NCBI GenBank assembly: GCA_016871805.1
Contig: VHCG01000015.1
Location: 1-64,000, forward strand
Reading direction: 5' to 3'
Length of the DNA stretch: 64,000 nucleotides
Source of the DNA: Verrucomicrobiota bacterium
GTDB lineage: Bacteria; Verrucomicrobiota; Verrucomicrobiia; Limisphaerales; UBA9464
A model generated the notes under the pieces. That model searched no databases and was not told the DNA's origin. It saw only the letters and a list, made by a program, of their open reading frames with translations. The position numbers were made by a program, and so were the translations under genes. Of this stretch, positions 1-8,293 are shown piece by piece; the stretch's first letter is position 1; each line of letters opens with the position of its first letter.

Positions 1-2
1 CC

Positions 3-263
3 GCCTCGGGCGAAGGATTCCCAAAAAAATATCGGGGAGCCCTCGTCTATGCAGACTTCAGCCGCAAATCGATCCGCACCGCCCCGGTGGATCCCAAGAC
101 CGGAAAACCAGGGCCCAGCGAGTCCTTCGTCCAGGGCCTTCCCGCGGGGCCCCTGGCCCTGCAGCTCGGGAAGGATGGTGCGATCTACTTCGTCACCCAT
201 GGCGGCGCGACGAAGGGTTCCTCCGAGGACAGTCTCGCACGGATCGTCTGGAGGCAGCCGTGA
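3..263 (+). CDS. C-terminal end of a sorbosone/glucose dehydrogenase-like beta-propeller protein (5' end outside window)
   Basis: An open frame enters from the left edge and stops with TGA at 261-263, giving the last 86 residues of a longer protein. The text KYRGALVYADFSRKSIR, then FVQGLPAGPLAL, GKDGAIYFVTHGG and a final ARIVWR resembles the last blades of soluble glucose/L-sorbosone dehydrogenase-type propellers, which usually end in a 'YRI.W/R' strand. Such proteins are exported sugar- or polyol-oxidising enzymes, or non-enzymatic propellers joined to cytochrome c, and are abundant in Verrucomicrobiota and Planctomycetota. The next gene, a secreted epimerase, follows closely, so the two may be co-transcribed. 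Catalytic residues lie outside the window, so activity cannot be judged. Confidence 0.6.
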   Translation, partial: ASGEGFPKKYRGALVYADFSRKSIRTAPVDPKTGKPGPSESFVQGLPAGPLALQLGKDGAIYFVTHGGATKGSSEDSLARIVWRQP

Positions 264-364
264 TGCGGGACGGGATTCGGGCGACCGACCCGGATCGCGA
301 GGGGTGCCTGCAATCGGCGAGCTCGGCCATTGACCGCATGCACAAGTGCCAGCGAGCGTGGGGG

Positions 365-1660
365 ATGCGCCTGCGCCTGAATCCATTCCTCATCCTCCTT
401 CAGGTTCTCCTGCTCTCGTCACCCGTCCTCGCGGCGACAGGAAGCGAGGAAGCCATGGCGGTGATCGCGGCAGAGTCCCGTGACCAGCTTCGACGGCGCA
501 TCCTCCCCTACTGGTACGATACGGCGATCGACTGGAAACAGGGGGGCTACAGCCTCTGCGATGATGCTGTCCGGGGTCGGTGTGTGCCCGATGAGAAACA
601 GCTCGTGAGCCAGGCCCGCATGGTCTGGACCTTCGCCCGCGCGCATCTGAAGGGGTATTCCACTCCCGAACGGGACTACCTCAAGGCCGCCCGGCACGGA
701 GTGGAATTCCTCAGGAACCACATGAAGGACCCGGAGCACGGGGGCTACTTCTGGTCGGTCAGCCTCGATGGAAAGCCCCGTGACCCCCGGAAACGCCTCT
801 ATGGCGAGGCCTTCGTGATCTATGCGCTCGTGGAATATGCCCGGGCCAGCGGAGACACCGTGGCGCTTCAGGAGGCGTCGGACCTGTTCCGACTCCTGCA
901 ACGCAAGACCCACGACGCCGGGCACGGGGGGTGGATGGAACATTTCGAGCGCGACTGGAGCCCGATGCCGATCCGGGACCCCAACGCCATTGTGGAAGTC
1001 TCCGGATACAAGAGCGCCAATGCGCACCTGCACCTGCAGGAAGCATTTTCGGAGCTCTGGGCCGAAACCCGTGACCCCGAGGTCCGCGCCGCCCTCGAGG
1101 AATCCCTGCGGTTCAACCGGACCTATTTCTACCCGGCCACCGCCGCCCGCTCGGCCTTCCACTTCCAGCCCGACTGGAAGCCGGTCACCGATCCTACCAG
1201 CGCCGGCCTGAGCTACGGACACAATGTCGAGTTCGCCTGGCTGATGCTGCGGGCCGAGGAGGTTCTGGGCCGCCCCCAGTGGTGGAACCACTTTCGCGCC
1301 CATCTGGACCATGCCATCCGCTACGGAACAGACCGTGTTCGGGGGGGACTCTACAACAAGGGTGCCGGCAGCGAACCCGCCACCGACCGGAACAAGGTTT
1401 GGTGGGCTCAGGCTGAGATGCTGGTCGCACTCAGCCACGCCACCCGGCGCTGGCCCAATGAGAAGTCCTACCGCGAGGAACTGGAACGGCTCTGGAGCTG
1501 GGTCAACGGACCCCAGAAGGATGCCAAATCGGGAATCTGGCTCGACACCGTCACCGAGAGCGGTGAGCCGAAGGCCACGGGCCTCGCCCACAACTGGAAG
1601 GCTAACTACCACGACGTCCGGGCCCTGCTGATGCTCGAGGAGATGCAGAAGACGAAGTAG
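365..1660 (+). CDS. secreted N-acylglucosamine 2-epimerase / cellobiose 2-epimerase family protein
   Basis: The product is 431 residues if started at ATG 365, which puts a clean signal peptide first (MRLRLN, then a leucine-rich core, then VLA-ATG). In-frame starts at 338, 263 and GTG 260 would only prepend polar sequence. The body is an alpha/alpha-barrel of the AGE superfamily: YGEAFVIYALVEYARASGD, GGWMEHFERDW, SANAHLHLQEAF, YGHNVEFAWL, KVWWAQAEML and LAHNWKANYHD hold the conserved His, Trp and Glu positions. Family members interconvert C2 epimers such as glucose/mannose at the reducing end of disaccharides, or GlcNAc/ManNAc. An exported copy suggests action on environmental oligosaccharides. 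Exact substrate is not readable from sequence. Confidence 0.85.
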   Translation: MRLRLNPFLILLQVLLLSSPVLAATGSEEAMAVIAAESRDQLRRRILPYWYDTAIDWKQGGYSLCDDAVRGRCVPDEKQLVSQARMVWTFARAHLKGYSTPERDYLKAARHGVEFLRNHMKDPEHGGYFWSVSLDGKPRDPRKRLYGEAFVIYALVEYARASGDTVALQEASDLFRLLQRKTHDAGHGGWMEHFERDWSPMPIRDPNAIVEVSGYKSANAHLHLQEAFSELWAETRDPEVRAALEESLRFNRTYFYPATAARSAFHFQPDWKPVTDPTSAGLSYGHNVEFAWLMLRAEEVLGRPQWWNHFRAHLDHAIRYGTDRVRGGLYNKGAGSEPATDRNKVWWAQAEMLVALSHATRRWPNEKSYREELERLWSWVNGPQKDAKSGIWLDTVTESGEPKATGLAHNWKANYHDVRALLMLEEMQKTK

Positions 1661-1739
1661 GGCGACGCAGCCTCGGATCATCCGGCGGATTCCGCAGAGC
1701 GGGATCGACACCCGGGATCCGTCGGGTAAGGCCCGTCCC

Positions 1740-2546
1740 ATGCGCCTACCCGTCTTCCTTCCGCTGCTCCTTGTGATGGCCTCCTGAGCCACGCAGCCCG
1801 GACCTCCCCGGGTTCTCCAACCCGGCGACGCCGACTTCCCGACCGAGGCCCGAAGCGATCGCCACACCCAGGAGGTGGCCGAGGTCCGCTCCGGGGACTT
1901 CGATCTCGTGATGATCGGGGACTCCATCACCCACACCGTCGGAGAGATGCCCGGGGACCCCTACGGCCCTCTCAAGGAAGTCTGGGACCGCCATTTCGCC
2001 CCCCGCAGGGCGATCGACCTCGGTCACAATGGGTTCCGGACCGAGAACATCCTCTGGAACCTCGAGAATGGGGAACTCGAGTTCCGGAAGCCCCCAAAGG
2101 TCGCCGTCGTCCTCATCGGCACCAACAACACGGACGACCGCCACTTCAGGACCGTCCATTCGGCACGGCAGATCTTCGAGGGAACGAAGGCGATCGTGGA
2201 CCTCCTCAGGAAACGTCATCCAAAAACCAGGATCGTGGTCCTGCGGATCTTTCCCCGGGGCGACGACCGCCAGGAGGGTGCCCTCGACTATCGCGGCAAG
2301 GTCTTCCACCGAAGCGGCGCCTGTGTCCGGACCGCCCAGGAGGCAGGGCTCCTCACGCGTCAACTGGCCGACAACCGGAACGTGTTCTGGCTGGACCTCA
2401 ACCCGGTCTTCCTGCGCCCGGATGGAACCCTTCGCACCGAGCTGATGCCTGATCTGCTGCATCCAAACAAGGCCGCAGCCAAGGCCTGGGCCCAGGCGCT
2501 CGAGCCCCTGCTCACGCAGCTGATGGGACCCGGCGAAGCGCGGTGA
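1740..2546 (+). pseudogene. SGNH/GDSL hydrolase with an in-frame TGA inside its signal peptide
   Basis: From ATG 1740 the frame reads a signal-peptide-like MRLPVFLPLLLVMAS, hits TGA at 1785-1787, then continues uninterrupted in the same frame to 2546. The continuation carries SGNH blocks: GDSIT (block I), VLIGTNN (block III) and DLLHPN (block V Asp/His). The paralogue at 16053 aligns through RQQTLNQ...GDSIT, showing that the stretch just after the stop belongs to the same gene. The only in-frame start after the stop is GTG 1875. Its AGGAGG lies directly against it with no spacer, so translation there would be poor and would give a 223-residue protein without a signal peptide. Either this is a recent nonsense mutation or the base call is wrong. 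The catalytic core is otherwise intact. Confidence 0.6.
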
Positions 2547-2673
2547 ACCGGGGCAGTTCCCGAGGCCCTGTCCGTCGCTTCCCGATCCGGAAATCGAGGT
2601 GCGCAAGCCGCCCGGAAACGGCACTCTGCCCGCACGCCCCCGAATCCGATGGGCGCACCGAGAACCAGGACTC

Positions 2674-3198
2674 ATGAACACGCTTCCGCTCCGCCTCCTC
2701 CCCGCCCTCATCCTGACGGCATCCCCGCTTTGGTCGGAGTCCACCGACCGGCTCCACTTTGCCACGAGCGGCTTCTCCATAGCACCCCTCGAGGCACCCA
2801 AAGGACAACGCACCCAACAGGTGCTGATGATGTTCATGCCCACCGCCGGGGACTTCACCCCCAACGTCAACGTCCAGATCCAGCCCTACGACGGAAGCCT
2901 CGAGGACTACGTCAAGCTGTCCCTCAAGCAGTTCGAGTCCGCCAACCTCAAGGTGGTCCAGCAGGGTCGTACCAAGGACTCCGGAGCCCTTTTCGAATAC
3001 CAGGGGGAGATCCAGAACCGCCGCCTCCACTGGTATGCCAAGGCCCAGAAATCCCAGGGACAGGTCTATCTCGTGACCGCGACCGCACTCGAGGAGCACT
3101 GGGCCGAGGTCGCCCCGAACCTCAAGAACTGCGTCGAAAGCTTTGCCTGCGACGGCATCGCCAGCATCGCAGCCCCGAAGGCCACGGCGCGCCCCTGA
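2674..3198 (+). CDS. small secreted protein, PsbP/DcrB-like fold suspected
   Basis: The product has 174 residues with an N-terminal signal peptide (MNTLPLRLLPALILTASPLWS). After it come a FSIAPLEAP strand, QVLMMFMP, NVNVQIQPYDGSLEDYVKLS, a GALFEYQG turn, and a WYAKAQKSQGQVYLVTAT segment. This order resembles the single alpha/beta sandwich of PsbP/DcrB/DUF1795 proteins, in which a membrane-damage or stress-related periplasmic role is usual. That assignment rests on pattern only. No catalytic residues stand out. It lies between the SGNH gene and the PPC-repeat gene on the same strand, with a gap of about 80 bases to the latter. Confidence 0.6.
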   Translation: MNTLPLRLLPALILTASPLWSESTDRLHFATSGFSIAPLEAPKGQRTQQVLMMFMPTAGDFTPNVNVQIQPYDGSLEDYVKLSLKQFESANLKVVQQGRTKDSGALFEYQGEIQNRRLHWYAKAQKSQGQVYLVTATALEEHWAEVAPNLKNCVESFACDGIASIAAPKATARP

Positions 3199-3279
3199 GG
3201 CCTCCCCAAAACCTCGGAGAGCGACCTCTGGGGATTTCGGGGTTTGCCACCCGCAGTCCGATTTCCGCATCGTCGTCCA

Positions 3280-5637
3280 GTGACCACCCTTCGAACGCTG
3301 TCGCTCCTCGTGTGCCTGCTCTCCGCATGGGCCTCCTGGGCGCAGCCGGTGCCACGCTTGGACACGGCCTCCGCCAGCTGGTTCCAACGAGGGACCACGA
3401 ACCGGATCACCCTTTCGGGTGATGCCCTCGGCAACCTCTCGGAGGTCCTGCTGACCGGCATCGGAGTCACAGCGACCCTCGAGGAACTCCCGGCTCCGGC
3501 CGTGGCCCTCGAAGGCTCGACCACCGGCGTCCAATCCGAACCTGCCGGCGCCGTGAATTCCCGCCGCATCCGCCTTGTTGTGGACCCGGAGGCCAGCCCA
3601 ACCCCCCGGGCACTCCGCGTCGCCGGACCCGATGGCGTCTCAAACGCCCTCACGCTCCAGTTCAGCGACGTCCCGGAGGTCCTGGAATCGGCCGTTCCCT
3701 CTCCGCTCCCCCTCCCGGTGGCCGTCTCGGGCACCATCGGCGCCAATGCCGAGACCGACCGCTTCTCCTTCGCCGCCAAGGCGGGCCAGAGACTGATCCT
3801 CGATGTCCAGGCCAACCGGTTTGGTTCCCCGCTGGATCCGACCCTGATCATCGCCGATGCCGAGGGGAAGACCCTCGCCAGGAGCGAGGATGCCCACGGA
3901 CTGGACTCCTTCATCGACTTCGAGGTGCCCAAGGACGGGACCTATCAGATCGCACTGCAGGACCTGCGGTTCCAGGGGGCCGGGAACTATCGGTATCGCC
4001 TCCTGATCGGAGAGCTGCCGTATCTGGAGTCCCTTTTTCCGTTCGGCGGGCGTCGGGGCTCCGAGGTCACCGTGTCACTCCAGGGATCCAACCTGGGGGG
4101 AGCCGACACCCTGAAGCTCCGCATCGCGCCCGACGCCCAACTCGGACGCCAGGATCTGCGGGCCAGGACCGATAAGGGTGTGTCGAACCCGCAGGGGTTC
4201 GAGACCGATGACCTGCCGGAGCTCCTCGAAACCGAACCCAACAACGCCCCGGGCCAGGCCATGCGCCTGACACCGCCAATGATCATCGACGGGCGGATCG
4301 GCGAGGCGAAGGACGCCGACACCTTCCGGTTCACCGCCCCGGCAGACCAGCGACTCTCGATCGAGGTCCAGGCCCGCCGGTTCGGGTCGCCGTTGGACTC
4401 CCTCCTGACCCTCATGGACGCCCAGGGGGCCGTGATCGCCCGGAACGACGATGCCGCCGAGCAGGACGCCCGGATCGAATTCGATGCCAAGAAGGACATG
4501 GAGTACCTGCTCTCCCTCCGCGATCTCACCGATCGTGGCGGTGCCCGGTTCGGATACCGGCTGGTGCTTCGCCCCCCGGAACAGATCCCGGACTTCATCG
4601 TCCGCGCCTCGGCAGGGCGAATCCGCATCACCCAGGGCGGGCGGACCGCTCTCCGATGCGAGCTCGACCCACGCCACGGATTCGACGGCATGGTGCCGAT
4701 CAACGCCGTCAACCTCCCGCCCGGCGTGTCCGCGTCACCCCTGGTTCTCGGCCCCCAGAACCGCGCCGGTTGGATCGTCCTTTCCGCCACCGAGGTCACC
4801 ACACTCGGTTTCCTCCCCTTCCAGCTGGAGGCGATCAGTGAACTCGGCGGCAAGCCCGTCAGCCGCATGGTCCAGTTCCCCGAATCCCCCTGGCTCACCG
4901 TGCTGCCTCCCGCACCGTTCGAAGTCGATGTGGCCCAACCGTCCCTCCTCGCGGAGCAGAACGGCTCCACCTCCCTCGACGTCAGCGTGGTGCGTCGACC
5001 CGGATTCACGGGCGAGGTCCGGATCTCGGCCGAGGACCTTCCCGGTGTCTCCATTCCCGCCGTTGCCGTGCCAACAGGACAGTCCCGCGCCAAACTCAAC
5101 CTCCAGGTGTCGAACGGATCCGAGGTGGGCATCCGACCGGTCCTGGTCCGCGGCGAGGCCACGGTCGACGGACGCACCTCGATCGGCCACGCCGCCCAGC
5201 CCGTGCCCCTGCAGACCCGCGGGATCGCCATGTTCCTGACGGCCATGCTGCCCGGATCGCCCTTCTTCCGGACCGATCCGGTCCGCCTCTCGGCTGTCGC
5301 ACTCCCCACCAACATCATCTCCTCGGCCAACCAGACCGAGTTCGTGGTCAAGGTGGACCGACGCGGAGTCGAGGGTGAGATCGCCCTGGCATTGGAAGGG
5401 CTGCCGAAGGGGGTCGAGGCCACCGTGTCCCCCATCCCCGCCGGCAAGAAGGAGGCCTCGGTCCGGCTCAAGGTCTCCGATGCCGCCAAAACCGGAAAGG
5501 ACCACACCCTCCACATCGTGGGCACTGCCACCCATGACGACCGAATCTGGCGGCAGAAGACACAGTCCATCACGCTGAACCTCACCGCTCCGGAATCCTC
5601 GGCCGCTCCTGCAGCCGCCCCCCAACCCGGGAAGTAG
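3280..5637 (+). CDS. secreted protein with two PPC (pre-peptidase C-terminal) domains
   Basis: Start chosen at GTG 3280 because it directly precedes a signal peptide (VTTLRTLSLLVCLLSAWASWAQ). The 785-residue product has an IPT/TIG-like N-terminal strand region, then two copies of the PPC module: one around SGTIGANAETDRFSF and another at TEPNNAPGQAMRL...DGRIGEAKDADTFRF. Each ends in a 'GxxRYRL' strand (YRYRLLIG, FGYRLVL). The C-terminal third is beta-rich with Ig-like or cadherin-like character. In Verrucomicrobiota and Planctomycetota such proteins are commonly paired with a cytochrome c/WD40 partner, and exactly that gene follows 35 bases downstream. A role in binding or presenting surface polymers is plausible. 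No protease domain is present. Confidence 0.75.
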   Translation: MTTLRTLSLLVCLLSAWASWAQPVPRLDTASASWFQRGTTNRITLSGDALGNLSEVLLTGIGVTATLEELPAPAVALEGSTTGVQSEPAGAVNSRRIRLVVDPEASPTPRALRVAGPDGVSNALTLQFSDVPEVLESAVPSPLPLPVAVSGTIGANAETDRFSFAAKAGQRLILDVQANRFGSPLDPTLIIADAEGKTLARSEDAHGLDSFIDFEVPKDGTYQIALQDLRFQGAGNYRYRLLIGELPYLESLFPFGGRRGSEVTVSLQGSNLGGADTLKLRIAPDAQLGRQDLRARTDKGVSNPQGFETDDLPELLETEPNNAPGQAMRLTPPMIIDGRIGEAKDADTFRFTAPADQRLSIEVQARRFGSPLDSLLTLMDAQGAVIARNDDAAEQDARIEFDAKKDMEYLLSLRDLTDRGGARFGYRLVLRPPEQIPDFIVRASAGRIRITQGGRTALRCELDPRHGFDGMVPINAVNLPPGVSASPLVLGPQNRAGWIVLSATEVTTLGFLPFQLEAISELGGKPVSRMVQFPESPWLTVLPPAPFEVDVAQPSLLAEQNGSTSLDVSVVRRPGFTGEVRISAEDLPGVSIPAVAVPTGQSRAKLNLQVSNGSEVGIRPVLVRGEATVDGRTSIGHAAQPVPLQTRGIAMFLTAMLPGSPFFRTDPVRLSAVALPTNIISSANQTEFVVKVDRRGVEGEIALALEGLPKGVEATVSPIPAGKKEASVRLKVSDAAKTGKDHTLHIVGTATHDDRIWRQKTQSITLNLTAPESSAAPAAAPQPGK

Positions 5638-5672
5638 CCCGCCATCACCCCATCTGGAACCCCCATCCGACC

Positions 5673-7091
5673 ATGAGCTTCCCTTCCGCCTCCCCATCCA
5701 CGGTGCCCCCGAGTGGAGGCACCTCCGGCCTGCGACACGTCCCGGCCGCCGCCGCGATCGCCCTGCTGCTGGGCTTCCCGGCCCTCGGCGCCAACGCCCC
5801 CGTGTCCTGGCACCGCGAGGTGACACCCATCCTAAAGCGGTCCTGCAACGGATGCCACAACCCGAACAAGATGAAGGGCCAGGTCGACACCTCGACCTAT
5901 GCCGGACTCCTCAAGGCAGGGAAGCATGGTCCGAACTTCATCGTCGGAGATCCCGGGAAATCCCTCCTCGTCCAGGAGATCAGCGGTCCCAAACCGGAGA
6001 TGCCCGAGGAAGGGGATCCACTGTCGGACGCAGACGTCACCCTCATCTCCCGGTGGATCCAGGAAGGCGCCAAGGACGACACCCCGGCCGAAGCCCTGTC
6101 GACCCGCCTCAACGCCCTGCCCGCCTATACCGTGCCACCGGTGACCACGGCGCTCGCCGTGTCGCCCGACGGACACTGGCTCGCCATCTCCGGCTACCAC
6201 GAGGTCTTCCTCGTCGACGCCAAAGACCTGTCCCTCAGGGGACGTCTTGTGGGCGAGTCCACCCGGATCGAATCCCTCGCCTTCTCCCCCGATTCCCGCC
6301 AGCTCGCCGTCGCGGCCGGTGCGCCCGCCCGGTTCGGGGAGATCCAGGTCTGGGACGTCGCCGGAACCAACCAGGTCCATGCCTGGCGTACCGGAACCGA
6401 CTCCACCTATGGGGTTTCGTGGTCGCCCGAGGGCCGTCAGCTGGCCTTCGGTGGTGCCGACAAGACCGTCCGGGTCCTCGCCCTGGCCGATGGCAAGGAG
6501 ACCATGAAGTTCGAGAACCACAGCGACTGGACGCTTCGGACTGCATGGAATGTCGATGGGCGTCGACTCCTGAGCGGCAGCCGCGATCGGGCCCTCAAGC
6601 TGATCAATCCGGCCGACGGCCAGTTCATTGACGACATCAACAAGCTGCTCGAACCGGTCACCTCCATGGCCCGCCACCCCAAGGAGGACCTGGCCCTGTA
6701 TGGCGGGGCCGATGGCGGGGTACGCCTCTACCGCATGAAGGAGAATCAGGAACGCACCGCCGGGAACAACGACGTCAACCTCGTCCGCGAGTTCGAACGC
6801 CAGCCCGGAGCCGTGCACAGCGTGGCCTTCAGTCCCGACGGATCCCGGATCGCGGTCGGTGGTGTCGGAGGCGAGGTCCGGCTGTACCAGACCGCCGATG
6901 GGGCCCGGGTCGGCACCCTGGGCGGACATGGCGGGGCGGTGTTCGCCCTGGGATTCACGCCGGATGGACAGCGGCTGCTGACGGGCGGGTTCGATGGGTT
7001 GATCCGCGTCTTCAACCCGGCAGACGGCTCCCTGACCGCGGTGTTCCTACCCGTTCCGCTGTCGTCGCCAACGCTCACTGCCGGCCGATGA
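5673..7091 (+). CDS. Planctomycete-type cytochrome c domain fused to a WD40 propeller
   Basis: The 472-residue product has an N-terminal export segment (AAAIALLLGFPALGAN). It is followed by a cytochrome c-like region with the single haem-binding CNGCH motif in VTPILKRSCNGCHNPNKMKG and a downstream GDPGKSLL...PEEGDPLSDADVTLISRWI signature typical of the PSCyt1/'planctomycete cytochrome C' domain. From about residue 150 onward there are repeated WD40-style strands (VSPDGHWLAISG, FSPDSRQLAVAA, WSPEGRQLAFGG, FSPDGSRIAVGG, FTPDGQRLLTGG). The pairing with the upstream PPC protein is usual in these phyla. Function is unproven: electron transfer linked to surface polymer oxidation has been suggested for the class, but that is inference. 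Confidence 0.85.
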   Translation: MSFPSASPSTVPPSGGTSGLRHVPAAAAIALLLGFPALGANAPVSWHREVTPILKRSCNGCHNPNKMKGQVDTSTYAGLLKAGKHGPNFIVGDPGKSLLVQEISGPKPEMPEEGDPLSDADVTLISRWIQEGAKDDTPAEALSTRLNALPAYTVPPVTTALAVSPDGHWLAISGYHEVFLVDAKDLSLRGRLVGESTRIESLAFSPDSRQLAVAAGAPARFGEIQVWDVAGTNQVHAWRTGTDSTYGVSWSPEGRQLAFGGADKTVRVLALADGKETMKFENHSDWTLRTAWNVDGRRLLSGSRDRALKLINPADGQFIDDINKLLEPVTSMARHPKEDLALYGGADGGVRLYRMKENQERTAGNNDVNLVREFERQPGAVHSVAFSPDGSRIAVGGVGGEVRLYQTADGARVGTLGGHGGAVFALGFTPDGQRLLTGGFDGLIRVFNPADGSLTAVFLPVPLSSPTLTAGR

Positions 7092-7151
7092 CCACCGCCA
7101 CAAAAACAGCTTTGTCCTCCCTCGAGGGACTTCTCTAGCCTCTCGGACCGC

Positions 7152-8057
7152 ATGTCCTCGCCGAAGTCCTCTCCATTCGATCTCGGATCCTGGGTCCAGA
7201 CCCGTTCCAAGGAAGTCGACCATGCCCTGGATCGATTCCTGCCCAAGGCCACCGTCCGTCCCGGCACCATCCACAAGGCGATGCGCTACTCGCTGTTCGC
7301 CGGCGGAAAACGGATGCGGCCCGCGCTCGCGCTCGCCGCGGCCGAGGCCTGCGGCGGGGACTCCAAGGAGGCGATGCCGCTCGCCTGCGCGGTCGAGTGC
7401 ATCCATACCTATTCGCTGATCCACGACGATCTCCCAGCGATGGACAACGACGACTTCCGTCGCGGGAAGCCGACCAACCACAAGGTCTTCGGCGAAGGCA
7501 TCGCCGTGCTGGCCGGCGACGCCCTTCTCACCCAGGCCTTCGAGATCGCCGCCCAGGCCCGGTCCTGGCCGCGGTACTCCCACAGGGATCTGGCCCTCGA
7601 GATCGCTAAAGCGTCCGGCTCCCTGCAGCTCATCGCCGGCCAGGTGGCCGACCTGGAAGGCGAGGGCAAGAAGGTCTCCCTGGCACAGCTCCAGTACATC
7701 CACGAGCGGAAGACGAGCGCCCTCCTGTGCTGCTCGGTCCGGCTCGGAGGCATGAGCGCGAACTGCACCCCGGCACAGCTCCAGACGCTCACCGACTTCG
7801 GCTACAACGTCGGCCTCGCGTTCCAGGTGATCGACGACATCCTCGATGTCACGCAGTCGACCGAGACCCTCGGCAAGACGGCGGGCAAGGATGTCACGGC
7901 GCAGAAGGCGACCTATCCCCGACTGGTCGGACTGGAGAAGTCGAAGAAGATCGCGGCCTCCCTCACCGCCAAGGCCTTCGCCGCCCTCAAGCCCTTCCGC
8001 GGACGCGCCGTCGCCCTCGAGGCCCTCGCCAAGTATCTGCTCGAACGGGATCGGTGA
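7152..8057 (+). CDS. ispA: polyprenyl (farnesyl/geranylgeranyl) diphosphate synthase
   Basis: A 301-residue trans-isoprenyl diphosphate synthase that condenses isopentenyl diphosphate with allylic diphosphates to give C15-C20 precursors for quinones and undecaprenyl lipids in the cytoplasm. The first aspartate-rich motif lies in LIHDDLPAMDNDD, followed by RRGKPTNH. The second is VIDDILDVTQ, and GKTAGKD follows as in IspA-type enzymes. FAGGKRMRPAL near the N terminus gives the substrate-binding Lys/Arg set. Length matches short-chain synthases. Product chain length depends on residues before the first Asp motif (HTYSLIHDD), which fits a farnesyl or geranylgeranyl product. ATG 7152 follows the upstream cytochrome gene by 60 bases. 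Confidence 0.93.
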   Translation: MSSPKSSPFDLGSWVQTRSKEVDHALDRFLPKATVRPGTIHKAMRYSLFAGGKRMRPALALAAAEACGGDSKEAMPLACAVECIHTYSLIHDDLPAMDNDDFRRGKPTNHKVFGEGIAVLAGDALLTQAFEIAAQARSWPRYSHRDLALEIAKASGSLQLIAGQVADLEGEGKKVSLAQLQYIHERKTSALLCCSVRLGGMSANCTPAQLQTLTDFGYNVGLAFQVIDDILDVTQSTETLGKTAGKDVTAQKATYPRLVGLEKSKKIAASLTAKAFAALKPFRGRAVALEALAKYLLERDR

Positions 8058-8226
8058 CGGTCGACCCCGGGAGAGACCCGGTCCCGTTCGTTCCCATCTC
8101 GATCCGACGGGTTGTCGTGCCTCACGGGAATGAGGGTCACCCAGAAGGGTGCATGCCCACCCAGGGACGGACTCCAATGGCCCGGAAGGCGGACCTGTCC
8201 ACCTCTCGACCCTCCTGCCGTGACAC

Positions 8227-8258
8227 AAAAAAGGCGCGACCGTTGCCGGTCGCGCCTT
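8227..8258 (-). terminator. Rho-independent terminator of rpsA
   Basis: An 11-bp perfect inverted repeat, AAGGCGCGACC at 8231-8241 and GGTCGCGCCTT at 8248-8258, has a 6-base loop. On the minus strand it is followed by a run of T (the A run at 8227-8232). It lies 36 bases past the rpsA stop codon. Confidence 0.85.
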
Positions 8259-8293
8259 GATGAACCCGAAAAACCGGGGGGCAGGGCCAGGGC

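Noticed and set aside
1785-1787. TGA as selenocysteine codon
   Set aside because: It falls inside a signal-peptide hydrophobic segment, where selenocysteine has no known role, and no SECIS-like hairpin is evident nearby.
419-1936. 505-codon minus-strand frame opposite the epimerase
   Set aside because: Composition and lack of any motif mark it as a shadow of the epimerase gene.
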